Origin: Mariniblastus fucicola
GTDB taxonomy: Bacteria; Planctomycetota; Planctomycetia; Pirellulales; Pirellulaceae
Assembly: GCF_008087665.1 (NCBI RefSeq)
Contig: NZ_CP042912.1
Span: forward strand, 310,001 to 374,000
Direction: 5' to 3'
DNA: 64,000 nucleotides
A program made the position numbers and the translations under genes. Below are positions 49,641 through 61,044 of this stretch, one piece after another. Under the pieces are notes generated by a model. That model had not been told where the DNA came from and made no database searches. It saw only the letters and a list, made by a program, of their open reading frames with translations. The stretch's first letter is position 1, and every line of letters starts with the position of its first letter.

Positions 49641-50503
49641 GTGCTGGCCTCCAGTTCGTCGACGGGCAGGCTGCGATAGGGTTCCAACAGTTTCGCCAGG
49701 TCGACGTTCTGATGGTCTTTGGCCGGCCGATGCATCCAGCTTTCCAGTTGACGCATCAGAGGTCCAGCCTGTTCGTTGGCTTTGATTTTTACCATCGCTT
49801 CGTCGAGCGGCATGGACTCATAGCCCAAACGTTTTCGCCACCAGGAAAACAACATCCGTTCGAGCTCCGCATACTGCTGCGGTGCGACCTTGCTTTCGAA
49901 CGCCGCTTCCAAACGATCCCTCAGTAAGTCGGCCAGCGATCGCGGAGGGGGTCCGGAGTCCACGTTCTGGGCTTTCTTGCCTCGCCCACCAAAGATCAGA
50001 GCCAGCAATACCAAACTCCACAGTCCCGCTGCCGCAATCATCACGACTTTATAGCCGCCCATTCGCGGCAGCCAGCCTTCGGGAAGCTGGTTCGGCGTGA
50101 TCTGTCCGGCAGGCAGCAGCGATTTGATCTCCACAAGCACTGCGGGCAGTTCGCCCTTTTCCTCACCGTCTTTTCTGACCAGCCATTCGGTCAGATCGTA
50201 GGGCCCGGGCTCAAGCCCCGAAAACCGAAGCGTGTAACGAAACGAGTCACCGTGCCGAATCGCATCAACAACCTGCACAATCATCGCCGGGTCTCCAGTG
50301 AGCGGTTTGGCAACCAGTTCACCGCCAGGCAAAATGATGTCGGATAAAACTCCCGGCGCGCCGACGGTCGGTGAAGCAAGTGCTTGTTCCTCTGTCGAAT
50401 CGGGTGAAGTCGAAGAGTCGCCCTGAACGACGATCGACATCGCAATGACGATCAGAATTCGCGATACCATCAGGGTTTGGGCTGAGACTGCCGCTGCCAT
50501 CAT
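49637..50503 (-). CDS. Bat-cluster membrane protein (DUF4381-like C-terminus)
   Basis: 288 residues. Signal peptide or anchor, a periplasmic beta domain (IILPGGELVAKPLTGDPAMI, RYTLRFSGLEPGPYDL), one central helix (VVMIAAAGLWSLVLLALIF), and a cytoplasmic helical tail (ERMLFSWWRKRLGYESMPLD) like that of BatD/DUF4381 proteins in MoxR-DUF58-VWA operons. It overlaps DUF58 by 4 bases. Confidence 0.75.
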   Translation of the reverse strand: MMAAAVSAQTLMVSRILIVIAMSIVVQGDSSTSPDSTEEQALASPTVGAPGVLSDIILPGGELVAKPLTGDPAMIVQVVDAIRHGDSFRYTLRFSGLEPGPYDLTEWLVRKDGEEKGELPAVLVEIKSLLPAGQITPNQLPEGWLPRMGGYKVVMIAAAGLWSLVLLALIFGGRGKKAQNVDSGPPPRSLADLLRDRLEAAFESKVAPQQYAELERMLFSWWRKRLGYESMPLDEAMVKIKANEQAGPLMRQLESWMHRPAKDHQNVDLAKLLEPYRSLPVDELEAST

Positions 50504-51369
50504 CGTGCTCCTCGACCAAGTAAACCTCGGGACTTGAAGAAGTGCCGTAGTTGATACGCGAAAGGCTCATCCGTTCGCACTGTCAGATGGTCGACGCGAC
50601 CGCGCTTCAGTTCCTGAGCCAGGCTTTCCTGATCGATGCCCAGACCGTGGCCTCGCGTCGTCATCGTCCGACCAGTTTCTGCTTCCCGGCCGCGAATGAA
50701 GCCGGCGCCGCGAATCGATGCTTCTGCCGGATCAATCATCTGTATCGCAACGACGTCATGTTGCTGACCTAACCGCTTCAGCGGACCAATGGCTTCCGGC
50801 TGATGTAAGTCCGAAATCACAATGATCAGCGACTTGTTGATCAACAGCGGACCAAGCTCCCGAAGCCGCTCCTGCAAACAGGTTTGTTCGTCGATTCGAA
50901 ACGTTCGCAGTTTGTGCAGCCACTGCAAAATCTTGTCGCGCGAAAGGCTCGGGCTGTATCGAAGCTCCGTTTCGCCAACAGAAACAACGGCTACTGGACT
51001 GATACGATCCAGACAGGCAAATGCCAACCCGCCGGCGATGTGGACGGCTACCGCATACTTGCTCCAGTCAACTGAACTGACCGTCATGGAGGCCGACGTA
51101 TCGACCAGCAAATAGCAGGGCATCCGCTTGGGCGTTTCAAATTCCTTGACGTGGAACTTGCTGGTTCGGGCTGTGATCCGCCAGTCAATCGCTCGCACGG
51201 AATCGCCAGGCTGATAAAGTCGCGACTGGACGTAGTCGGTACCGCTGCCGAGAAACGGAGACGCGTCGGTTCCGTAGCTCAGGCTGTCGGCGAGACGACG
51301 CACCGCGATCGCGAACTGCCGCGAGTCCAGCGTTTCTATATTCTCAAGCTGAAAAGTCTTTGAGGCCAT
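50500..51369 (-). CDS. DUF58 family protein
   Basis: 289 residues. The hallmark GTDYVQSRLYQPGDSVRAID followed by WRITART (RxYxxGDxxRxIDW...ARTxxLxVKEFE) and a VWA-like part with LLVDTSASM and IVISDLHQPEA are present. DUF58 proteins always pair with MoxR ATPases, as here with the gene 7 bases upstream. Likely a client or partner of MoxR. Confidence 0.94.
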   Translation of the reverse strand: MASKTFQLENIETLDSRQFAIAVRRLADSLSYGTDASPFLGSGTDYVQSRLYQPGDSVRAIDWRITARTSKFHVKEFETPKRMPCYLLVDTSASMTVSSVDWSKYAVAVHIAGGLAFACLDRISPVAVVSVGETELRYSPSLSRDKILQWLHKLRTFRIDEQTCLQERLRELGPLLINKSLIIVISDLHQPEAIGPLKRLGQQHDVVAIQMIDPAEASIRGAGFIRGREAETGRTMTTRGHGLGIDQESLAQELKRGRVDHLTVRTDEPFAYQLRHFFKSRGLLGRGAR

Positions 51370-51376
51370 TTTTCTC

Positions 51377-52402
51377 CTAGGCGATCGTTGACGCCGTCAG
51401 CCCCATTTCATTCATGATGCTTTGCAAGACGGATTCGCCCGTCAGTCCATCGGCAAGTGCTTCGTAGTTCAGTCGAATTCGGTGCAGAATCACGTCGCCG
51501 GCAAGCGAATACATGTCTTCCGGAATCACGTAGTCGCGTCCATTGATCAACGCGCGAGCTCGTGACGATTTTAGCAACGCGATTCCGGCCCGCGGCGAAC
51601 AGCCGACTTCCAAAGCAGGATGAATTCGCGTCCGGTTGACCAGTTCAACGACATGATCAATGAACACGTCGCTGATGTGAACTTCCTGAACGGCTTGCAT
51701 CGCTTCGATCAGCTCCTCCGGCGTACCGACGGGTTTCTTGTCGAGGATATCGAACTCTGTTTTCGCGATCGCACCTTTGTCCTGTCGCGTGATGCCCAGC
51801 GATGCGTTGCGACGAAGGACTTCTTTCTCTTCGTCGGGAGTCGGGTAGTTCAGCCGATGGCAAAGCATAAATCGGTCAAGCTGAGCTTCGGGTAGTTCGA
51901 ACGTTCCGCTTTGCTCAATCGGGTTTTGGGTCGCGATCACGAGGAATGGAGCTGGCAACCCGAAAGTCTCGTTGCCGATCGTGACTTTGCGTTCCTGCAT
52001 GGCTTCCAGCAGCGCGCCCTGAACTTTCGGAGCCGCGCGGTTGATTTCGTCAGCCAGCAGCAGGTTCGTGAAGATGGGACCTTTGAGGATTTTGAATTCG
52101 TTGGTCCGCTGGTCCAGGATCTCGGAGCCCAGAATGTCCGAAGGCAACAGGTCGATCGTGAATTGAATCCTCGCGAAATCCAGATCCACCGTTTTGGATA
52201 AAACAGAAACCAGTAGCGTCTTTGCCAAACCGGGCACACCCTGCAGCAACAGGTGACCACCTGTGAACAGCGAAATCAGAGTCCGTTCCACCACGACGTC
52301 TTGCCCAACCACAACGGTCGCAACCCGTTCGCGAATGCGTTTAATGAAGTCAACCGTTTTCTGCGTTTGCGGGTTGGTCTCTGTCGAAGGTGCCGTCGCC
52401 AT
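51377..52402 (-). CDS. moxR: MoxR-family AAA+ ATPase
   Basis: 341 residues. Walker A QGVPGLAKTLLV, Walker B NLLLADEINRAAPK, sensor QNPIEQSGTFELPEAQLDRF and arginine residues of the MoxR clade are intact. MoxR ATPases act as chaperones for VWA-domain complexes. The ATG at 52402 was chosen; a GTG lies three codons earlier. First gene of the cluster MoxR, DUF58, membrane protein, VWA, VWA, TPR-like, 1606-residue protein. An IS element sits 122 bases upstream of its start. Confidence 0.95.
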   Translation of the reverse strand: MATAPSTETNPQTQKTVDFIKRIRERVATVVVGQDVVVERTLISLFTGGHLLLQGVPGLAKTLLVSVLSKTVDLDFARIQFTIDLLPSDILGSEILDQRTNEFKILKGPIFTNLLLADEINRAAPKVQGALLEAMQERKVTIGNETFGLPAPFLVIATQNPIEQSGTFELPEAQLDRFMLCHRLNYPTPDEEKEVLRRNASLGITRQDKGAIAKTEFDILDKKPVGTPEELIEAMQAVQEVHISDVFIDHVVELVNRTRIHPALEVGCSPRAGIALLKSSRARALINGRDYVIPEDMYSLAGDVILHRIRLNYEALADGLTGESVLQSIMNEMGLTASTIA

Positions 52403-52523
52403 GCTGCTCACTCTCGTTTTCAGGGTTGAATCTGATTTCGATTATAAACGCTCCAGCGGACCGCTGTTGGAGATCTTTTCCAGGGAACTCAACCAATGGA
52501 GCGGAGCGGTGTCTGGACGGTTA

Positions 52524-53402
52524 GAGGGTGTTTTAAAATTATTTTTCCAGCCTGTTTAGCATGAATTGAATCATTGCGATTCGTATGACAGTTTCGCTGT
52601 TTTGAGTCAGTCTTTCATAGTCCTTTGAGAGCCTTCTGAATTTTCCAAGCCATGCGAAAGTCCGTTCAACGATCCATCGCTTGGGTAAGACAACGAACCC
52701 TTCGGCTTCGACCGGACGCTTAACGGTTTGCAAGATGACACGATACCATTGCTTCAGGAACTCCGGCAAATCAGCCCGCCCGTAAATCGAGTCCGCGAAG
52801 ATGACTCGAAGCCGACGAAACTTCTGTCTGATGTTTTCAAGAACAAGATGTGCACCTTCGTAGTCTTGTAGATCGGCCGAGTGGACAACAACGACCATCA
52901 CAAGCCCCAACGTATCCACCAGGATGTGACGCTTTCGTCCGGTAATTCGTTTCGCCGCGTCATACCCGCGTAATTCTCCTCCTTCAGCACTGCGAATGCT
53001 TTGCGAATCAATGATGGCTGCTGTTGGCGTTGGCTTCCTGCCTTCTTTGCGGCGTACCTTTTCGCGAAGACGATCGTGAATGCGTTGCCATGTCCCATCA
53101 ATACGCCAAGCTCGATAAACTCCATAAACCGTGTTCCAATTCGGAAAGCAGTCCGGAAGCAACCGCCACTGGCAGCCCGTTCGACACCAATACAATATCG
53201 CATCGACAATTTGACGCCGATCGATTCGTTTGCGGCCGCGAAGTTTTGCTGGCGGAATCAGACGACGAAGCAATCGCCATTGATCATCACTGAGACTGCT
53301 GGGATACTCAATACTCATCGCTACGGCTCCTTCCGTTTACGGTTTAAATGCAAACGGGGCTGTAGCGATTTTTTCAACTCAGAGCAATTTCAAAACACCT
53401 TC
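52524..53402 (-). mobile_element. IS5-family insertion sequence (IS427-like), apparently intact
   Basis: An 879-base element. Terminal inverted repeats GAGGGTGTTTTAAAA (52524-52538) and, inverted at the right end (53388-53402), GAAGGTGTTTTGAAA match at 13 of 15 positions. A direct TTA flanks both ends (52521-52523 and 53403-53405) as target duplication. It carries one transposase gene with no frameshift. It lies between the MoxR cluster and a repeat-rich gap, without breaking a recognisable gene. Confidence 0.85.
52539..53318 (-). CDS. IS5-family transposase
   Basis: 259 residues. The N-terminal DUF4096-type domain (SLSDDQWRLLRRLIPPAKLRG, TGCQWRLLPDCFPNWNTVY) precedes a DDE domain with IDSQSIRSAEGG, FADSIYG and a C-terminal VERTFAWLGKFRRLSKDYER. 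AAGGAG lies ahead of the ATG. The stop lies at the inner edge of the left terminal repeat. In many IS427-group elements this gene is split by a frameshift; here it is continuous. Confidence 0.95.
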   Translation of the reverse strand: MSIEYPSSLSDDQWRLLRRLIPPAKLRGRKRIDRRQIVDAILYWCRTGCQWRLLPDCFPNWNTVYGVYRAWRIDGTWQRIHDRLREKVRRKEGRKPTPTAAIIDSQSIRSAEGGELRGYDAAKRITGRKRHILVDTLGLVMVVVVHSADLQDYEGAHLVLENIRQKFRRLRVIFADSIYGRADLPEFLKQWYRVILQTVKRPVEAEGFVVLPKRWIVERTFAWLGKFRRLSKDYERLTQNSETVIRIAMIQFMLNRLEK

Positions 53403-53406
53403 TTAG

Positions 53407-53958
53407 GCGATTGGTGGCTGAAGCTCGTCGCGGATGTGACTCGGGTATCTTTGTGAGTTCGCGGTTACCCGAAGACGGAAAAGAGGGGGCCAATTTCTGA
53501 ACTGTGTCCCGCATCCCCTTTTGGTTGCCTTTCATGAGTATGTTTGTTTTCTCATCGTTTTCGCTCTGCTTGCAACATCCTCATCATTGCTGGGACAAGG
53601 ATTAGCCGACGGCGCTAGCCCCGGTTGACGGTGTGGAATCCAAACCGCATCAGGGTGCGTAAACAAACCGCGGCTAGCGCCAGTCGGCTGATTTGTCTTG
53701 CCAGCAGTCGCTTGAATTCGTGCGCCGGCCGCGAACATACACATAAAAGCAACTGATTGCGTGAAAACGTTCTTTTGTCTGTAACAAACCGCTGAGAAAC
53801 TCGCTGGTGGGTATATGGAGTTGGCTTTGCGACGATCACGTGCTGCATTTTGCACCTGTGATGCAAGAGCGATCTCTTTTGGTTTGGGTCTTCGAAAATA
53901 TCGGTGTCTCTGGATCAATTTTGGACGATTACGTATCAGCTAATTCAGGAAACGCAAA
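53407..53958. other. Gap without a credible gene; holds a planctomycete-type palindromic repeat
   Basis: No frame here has both a plausible start and protein-like sequence. A 128-codon minus-strand frame (53532-53918) runs through the palindrome at 53602-53691 and gives the repeat-derived sequence PTGASRGLF, so it is rejected. The stretch 53800-53958 should contain the methyltransferase promoter, but no clear box is seen. Confidence 0.6.
53602..53691. repeat. Interrupted palindromic repeat
   Basis: Left arm 53602-53627 (TTAGCCGACGGCGCTAGCC and on) and right arm 53664-53691 are inverted copies differing by one inserted base and a few changes. GGCTAGCGCC-type palindromes of this kind recur as dispersed repeats in Pirellula-group genomes, from memory. 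Confidence 0.7.
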
Positions 53959-55008
53959 ATGAATGAAGAAAAACTACACGCAATGGTTGGCAACGTACTT
54001 CAGGACCTTGGCGGTGCTTTCAGCGTGCCGTTGGTGCAGATCGGAGAACGACTTGGTATCTATGAAGCGTTGGCAAAGACCGGTCCGTGCAATGCAGAAA
54101 CTTTGGCCGAAACCATGGGGCTCAATCGACGCTACCTTGAAGAGTGGCTTTGTGCCCAGGCAGCTTCCGGGTACATCACCTACGAAGCCGACACGTGTCA
54201 ATTTTCGATGACGGCGGAGCAGGCGTTTGTGTTTGCCAATCGCGATAGTCCGTTCTACCTTGCACTCGCATTCACATCAGCGGCTGCGTTTGCGGAAAAT
54301 GAACCTCTGGTTCGCGACGCGTTCAAAACCGGTGCTGGTGTGGCATGGAACGACCAAAGCCAATGCCTTTCTTGTGCGGTAGCCCAGTTCTTTCGCCCGG
54401 GATATCAGAATCATCTGGTGCAGGAATGGCTGCCGAGGTTGCGGGGCATGGCGGAGAATCTTGAACGTGGTGCACGAGTAGCCGACATTGGTTGCGGTCA
54501 CGGCATTACCACAACGTTGATGGCTCAAGCGTTTCCAAATTCCCAGTTTGTCGGAATCGATTTCCATGAAGCGTCGATCGATGAGGCCCGGAAACATGCA
54601 GCGTCGCACAACCTGAGCAACTTGAGCTTTGAAGTCAGCACTGCCAAAGAGGCGCCAGGCAAGTTCGATCTGGTCACGATCTTCGATTGCCTTCATGACA
54701 TGGGCGATCCGGTTGGTGGCATGAAACACGTCAGGAAACTGCTGAACGAAGGCGGCGCCTGCATGATTGTGGAGCCGATGGCCGGAGATTCGGTGGCCGA
54801 AAACCTGAATCCCGTCAGTCGACTTTATTACTGTGCGTCGACCATGGTTTGCGTTCCAACATCATTGGCTCAGGAAGAAGGCACGGCGCTCGGGGCCCAA
54901 GCCGGCGAAAAGCGTTTGCGAGAAGTCGTCGTCGAGAGAGCCAGGTTCTCGTCGTTCGCACGCGTCACCGAAACGCCGTTCAATCTGGTCTTCGAGGCAA
55001 TCCCGTAG
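53959..55008 (+). CDS. SAM-dependent class I methyltransferase with N-terminal winged-helix domain
   Basis: 349 residues. An N-terminal dimerisation/winged-helix part (about 1-95, IYEALAKTGPCNAETLAETM) precedes a Rossmann methyltransferase with motif I RVADIGCGHGITTTLMA (about 173), motif II FVGIDFHEAS and DLVTIFDCLHDMGDP. The plan matches Rv2258c-like methyltransferases, whose substrate is unknown. It begins with AGGAAACGCAAA before the ATG and stands alone. Confidence 0.88.
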   Translation: MNEEKLHAMVGNVLQDLGGAFSVPLVQIGERLGIYEALAKTGPCNAETLAETMGLNRRYLEEWLCAQAASGYITYEADTCQFSMTAEQAFVFANRDSPFYLALAFTSAAAFAENEPLVRDAFKTGAGVAWNDQSQCLSCAVAQFFRPGYQNHLVQEWLPRLRGMAENLERGARVADIGCGHGITTTLMAQAFPNSQFVGIDFHEASIDEARKHAASHNLSNLSFEVSTAKEAPGKFDLVTIFDCLHDMGDPVGGMKHVRKLLNEGGACMIVEPMAGDSVAENLNPVSRLYYCASTMVCVPTSLAQEEGTALGAQAGEKRLREVVVERARFSSFARVTETPFNLVFEAIP

Positions 55009-55182
55009 AAGCGAATGCTGACGCAATCGAAGCGAAAGTTGAGGTCAGGTCATGCTGGCCTTTGTTTCGACCGATAGATGGTTCACATTTGTGCCGGTTT
55101 GCCATGTTCGAGTGATCAGGACTGGTTAAAATGGAAACAGGCTACCGCCAAACGTTTGACCACCGCCTCCGGAACACGCGAC

Positions 55183-58050
<2,868 letters not shown>

Positions 58051-58055
58051 TTAAC

Positions 58056-58111
58056 GTGGCACGGTGGTCCCCACCATGTGCCTATTGGCCAGGTGCTGTT
58101 AACCGTGCCAC
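58056..58111. repeat. Inverted repeat between the PSD1 and DUF1501 genes
   Basis: GTGGCACGGT (58056-58065) is repeated inverted at 58102-58111, with an inner GGTGG-TCC-CCACC hairpin at 58063-58075. It could be a mobile palindrome or an RNA structure tuning expression within the operon. There is no T run. Confidence 0.6.
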
Positions 58112-58137
58112 CGAAACGCAAAATACGAAACTGAACT

Positions 58138-59565
58138 ATGAACGAATCAACCAACATCGCCCGTCGCCAGTTCTTGCGCGACTGTGGAATCGGAATCGGA
58201 AAAATCGCTGCGGCAGGACTGCTCGCCAACGGCATGGCATCCAACGTCGGCGCGTTCTCCAATGACAATCCGCTCTCTCCGCGGCAACCGCATTTTGCTC
58301 CAACGGCCAAAGCTGTGATTCATCTGTTCATGGCCGGGGCTCCCAGCCAGTTGGAATTGTTTGACGAAAAGCCAACTTTGACGCGACTGGAAGGCAAGCC
58401 GCTTCCCAAATCGATCATCGGCGACCAACGCTACGCTTTCATTCAGCCGGACGCCGCCGTGATGGGGCCACGATTCAAGTTCAAACAGTACGGCCAATCA
58501 GGAATTTCGCTCGGCGAACCGATCGCTCCGCTCGGCGCGGTCGTTGACGACCTGTGTTTCGTTAAATCCGTGACCACCGACCAGTTCAATCACGCTCCGG
58601 CACAACTGTTGTTCAATTCAGGATTCTCGCAACCGGGCCGACCGTGTCTGGGATCGTGGGCGCTCTATGGTTTGGGCGCGGAAACGGAAGAGTTGCCTGC
58701 TTTTGTCGTCATGAACACCGGTGCGGGCCTCAGTGGTGGAACTTCGCTGTGGTCCAGTGGCTTTCTGCCGACGCACTACACCGGCGTGCGATTCCGCAAC
58801 AGCCAGACTCCGATTTTGAACGTCGCGACGCCTGAAAAATTCTCCGCCGAAGTGCAGCACGATACGTTTGATCTGATTTCAAAGATCAATCAACAACGGC
58901 TGGGCGTCGTCGGCGATCCCGAAATCTCCACACGTATGAGCTCATTTGAGATGGCGGCTCGATTGCAAACGTCGGCACCGGAACTGATGGACTTCAGCGA
59001 CGAAAGCAAAGAGACGATTGAGCTTTACGGTTGCGATCCAGCCAAACCTTCTTTCGCGAGAGCCTGTTTGCTGGCCCGGCGCATGGTCGAACGCGGCGTT
59101 CGCTTCATCAACATTTACCATTCAGGTTGGGACGCTCACAGCGACGTCGAAGGCAGCACGAAAGAAAAATGCGGCCAAACGGTACAAGGATGTGCGGCTT
59201 TGATTCAGGATTTGAAGCGAGTCGGTCTGCTCGACAGCACATTGGTGATTTGGGGCGGCGAGTTTGGTCGGACTCCGATGGTGGAAACCAATCCGGCACT
59301 CGGTCGCAAAGCTGGACGCGACCATCACCCGCAGGCTTTCACGATGTGGATGGCCGGTGGCGGCGTCAAAGGCGGGATGACTTACGGGGAAACCGACGAG
59401 TTCGGATTCCACATCGTCGACAAGAAAGTGCACGTGCACGATTTGCAGGCCACGATTCTGCACACGATGGGCTTCGACCACGAGCGACTGACTTACCATC
59501 ACGCCGGACGGGACTTTCGGTTGACCGACGTGCACGGGAACGTAGTCCGCGATTTATTGGCGTAG
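58138..59565 (+). CDS. DUF1501 family secreted protein (Tat signal)
   Basis: 475 residues. The Tat motif ARRQFLRDCGIGIGKIAAAG leads a sulfatase/alkaline phosphatase-like fold: VIHLFMAGAPSQLELFDEKP, GARVKF-type C-terminal blocks VIWGGEFGRTPMVE and DHHPQAFTMWMAGGGVKGG. Known only as the companion of DUF1549/DUF1553 cytochrome proteins. It follows that gene by 87 bases and is co-transcribed unless the repeat at 58056-58111 terminates. Confidence 0.95.
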   Translation: MNESTNIARRQFLRDCGIGIGKIAAAGLLANGMASNVGAFSNDNPLSPRQPHFAPTAKAVIHLFMAGAPSQLELFDEKPTLTRLEGKPLPKSIIGDQRYAFIQPDAAVMGPRFKFKQYGQSGISLGEPIAPLGAVVDDLCFVKSVTTDQFNHAPAQLLFNSGFSQPGRPCLGSWALYGLGAETEELPAFVVMNTGAGLSGGTSLWSSGFLPTHYTGVRFRNSQTPILNVATPEKFSAEVQHDTFDLISKINQQRLGVVGDPEISTRMSSFEMAARLQTSAPELMDFSDESKETIELYGCDPAKPSFARACLLARRMVERGVRFINIYHSGWDAHSDVEGSTKEKCGQTVQGCAALIQDLKRVGLLDSTLVIWGGEFGRTPMVETNPALGRKAGRDHHPQAFTMWMAGGGVKGGMTYGETDEFGFHIVDKKVHVHDLQATILHTMGFDHERLTYHHAGRDFRLTDVHGNVVRDLLA

Positions 59566-59570
59566 CTAAG

Positions 59571-59643
59571 GGTGGCATAGGCTTCCAGCCTGTGAGTTGC
59601 ATGTCATGCGTCTATCAAACACAGGCTGGAAGCCTATGCCACC
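59571..59643. repeat. 24-base perfect inverted repeat (dispersed palindrome)
   Basis: Arms 59571-59594 and 59620-59643 are exact inverted copies, separated by 25 bases. A third copy of the right arm lies at 60997-61019. The perfect match and the repetition suggest a mobile or REP-like palindrome. It may also serve as an end-of-transcript hairpin behind DUF1501. Confidence 0.8.
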
Positions 59644-59666
59644 ACGCTTCATTTCCCAACGCGCAC

Positions 59667-59695
59667 AAAAAAGCCGCCAACGAATTCGCTGGCGG
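59667..59695 (-). terminator. Rho-independent terminator of the PEP-CTERM gene
   Basis: CCGCCA (59690-59695, read on the minus strand) pairs with its complement at 59674-59679 and is followed by six T on the minus strand. It lies 49 bases after the PEP-CTERM stop. Confidence 0.8.
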
Positions 59696-59743
59696 AATAA
59701 CGCGATGTCGGGCTGACGGAACAGCCACTCTCAAGGTGTTTCT

Positions 59744-60661
59744 CTAGCTACGGCGACGTCGTACAACAAAACCAACTAGGCCCAGTGCAATCAGACTCGC
59801 AGCACCAGGCTCAGGGACAGCAGCGACAGAAACCGTTGCTGCTCCATTGCTGGTTGTGAAGTTGGTCGTCGTCGTAGTCCCGGTTCCAGCAACTCCGCCG
59901 ACCGTTGCGACGTCTTCCAGCCAGCGAGTAATCTTGTAGCCGGTAACTCCACCGGAAATATAGTCTGAGGCGAAGATCGTGGCGTCGTTGTTGGCACCGT
60001 CTGAAGTACCAAACGGGTTGTCCGAATCGGTTGTGACGTCGATGACTGAAGTTGACTCAGCCGTCCAGACATCCGCCGAGTTCATGATCACGTCGCTGTT
60101 TACGGTTGAGCTGACGGTATCCCAAAATCCAAGGTAGCTCAGGTTGCCGACAAGATTGCCGCCAGCGTCGATGAATTGAACTGCGGTCGATTCGAAAGCT
60201 TCGCCGGCTGTGTTTGCACTGGAAACTGTTACTGAAAAATCAGCCGCGTCTGAAACTCGATCGAACGTTACCGTGAGGCACTGTTCTACGTACTCACCCG
60301 TTGAACCATCGCCAGAGTCCCAGCCGGATCCGAATGTGAAACGATCGCTGCTGGCTTGATACTCGACACGGTTTTCGTCCGAATTGTTCGGGCCGCCATT
60401 GGTCACGCCATAGCTGGTGATGCCGGAGAACACGGTAGCTTCGGCCAAATAGTTGTGCGCGGCACCTGTTTGGTCGGTGAACATGCCCATCACCGTTGAC
60501 GAGTTGCCAGTACTCTCATTTGCCAAATCTGGCGTGCCACTGGTGATGCCAGTTTCAGCGTCATCGTAGTTTGCACCGCCGATCGCGATGTCGGCGATTG
60601 CGAATCCGCCTGAAAAACTTACTGCAATCGCAGTTGTCAAAACAAGGATAAACTTCTTCAT
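59744..60661 (-). CDS. PEP-CTERM sorting-signal protein, secreted
   Basis: 305 residues. A signal peptide (FILVLTTAIAVSFSGGFAIA) precedes a beta-rich Ser/Thr/Gly-rich body with no cysteine pairs or catalytic motif. The C-terminal tag is VPEPGAASLIALGLVGFVVR then RRRS: the VPEP motif, a membrane helix and arginines. Exosortase removes such tags and anchors or releases the protein; no exosortase gene lies in the window. It is probably a surface or matrix protein. Confidence 0.93.
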   Translation of the reverse strand: MKKFILVLTTAIAVSFSGGFAIADIAIGGANYDDAETGITSGTPDLANESTGNSSTVMGMFTDQTGAAHNYLAEATVFSGITSYGVTNGGPNNSDENRVEYQASSDRFTFGSGWDSGDGSTGEYVEQCLTVTFDRVSDAADFSVTVSSANTAGEAFESTAVQFIDAGGNLVGNLSYLGFWDTVSSTVNSDVIMNSADVWTAESTSVIDVTTDSDNPFGTSDGANNDATIFASDYISGGVTGYKITRWLEDVATVGGVAGTGTTTTTNFTTSNGAATVSVAAVPEPGAASLIALGLVGFVVRRRRS

Positions 60662-61044
60662 AGGGGAGACTCCGTTTGCAGCAAATCAAGGAAGGGAAAG
60701 GAGAGGATTGGTCTCGGTCGTCTGTCTGCTGCCAACAGCGGAGAGCCAAAGCTCCAAGTCGCAGTCGTGGGTGGGAATCTAATAATTAAAAATGAAATTT
60801 CGATGTACTGGTACCGTACATGAGTGTGACTAACAGAATCTTCATGTGAACAATATTTCACACAAGTGTCTGTCGTCAAAAGGGAGTCCATCGCGCCGCA
60901 ACGGGCGAGTAGTGGGCGAGGCGTGACGGTGAAAGAGTGGATGAATAAAACAGTCAGACTGTCCACTGCAGAAGTGACAGGCTTTCGACATGCAGACACA
61001 GGCTGGAAGCCTATGCCACTGAGGGGGTCGGCCGAATATCGAGT
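60662..61044. other. Gap without a credible gene
   Basis: 383 bases. The AT-rich part (60780-60870) should contain the PEP-CTERM promoter. A copy of the dispersed repeat arm lies at 60997-61019. Frames on either strand here are short and not protein-like. Confidence 0.6.
60997..61019. repeat. Solo copy of the dispersed repeat arm
   Basis: These 23 bases are identical to 59620-59642, the right arm of the palindrome. No inverted partner lies nearby; the preceding GACAGGCTTTC (about 60977) may be a decayed one. Confidence 0.75.

Noticed and set aside
52490-53510. A 40-codon plus-strand frame that becomes continuous if the IS and one TTA are removed (start near 52496)
   Set aside because: Too short, no family, and preceded by a stop; chance continuity is likely. 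It is not evidence for a disrupted gene.
53532-53918. 128-codon frame on the minus strand in the gap after the IS element
   Set aside because: It runs through the palindromic repeat at 53602-53691, has no Shine-Dalgarno and no protein-like composition outside the repeat.
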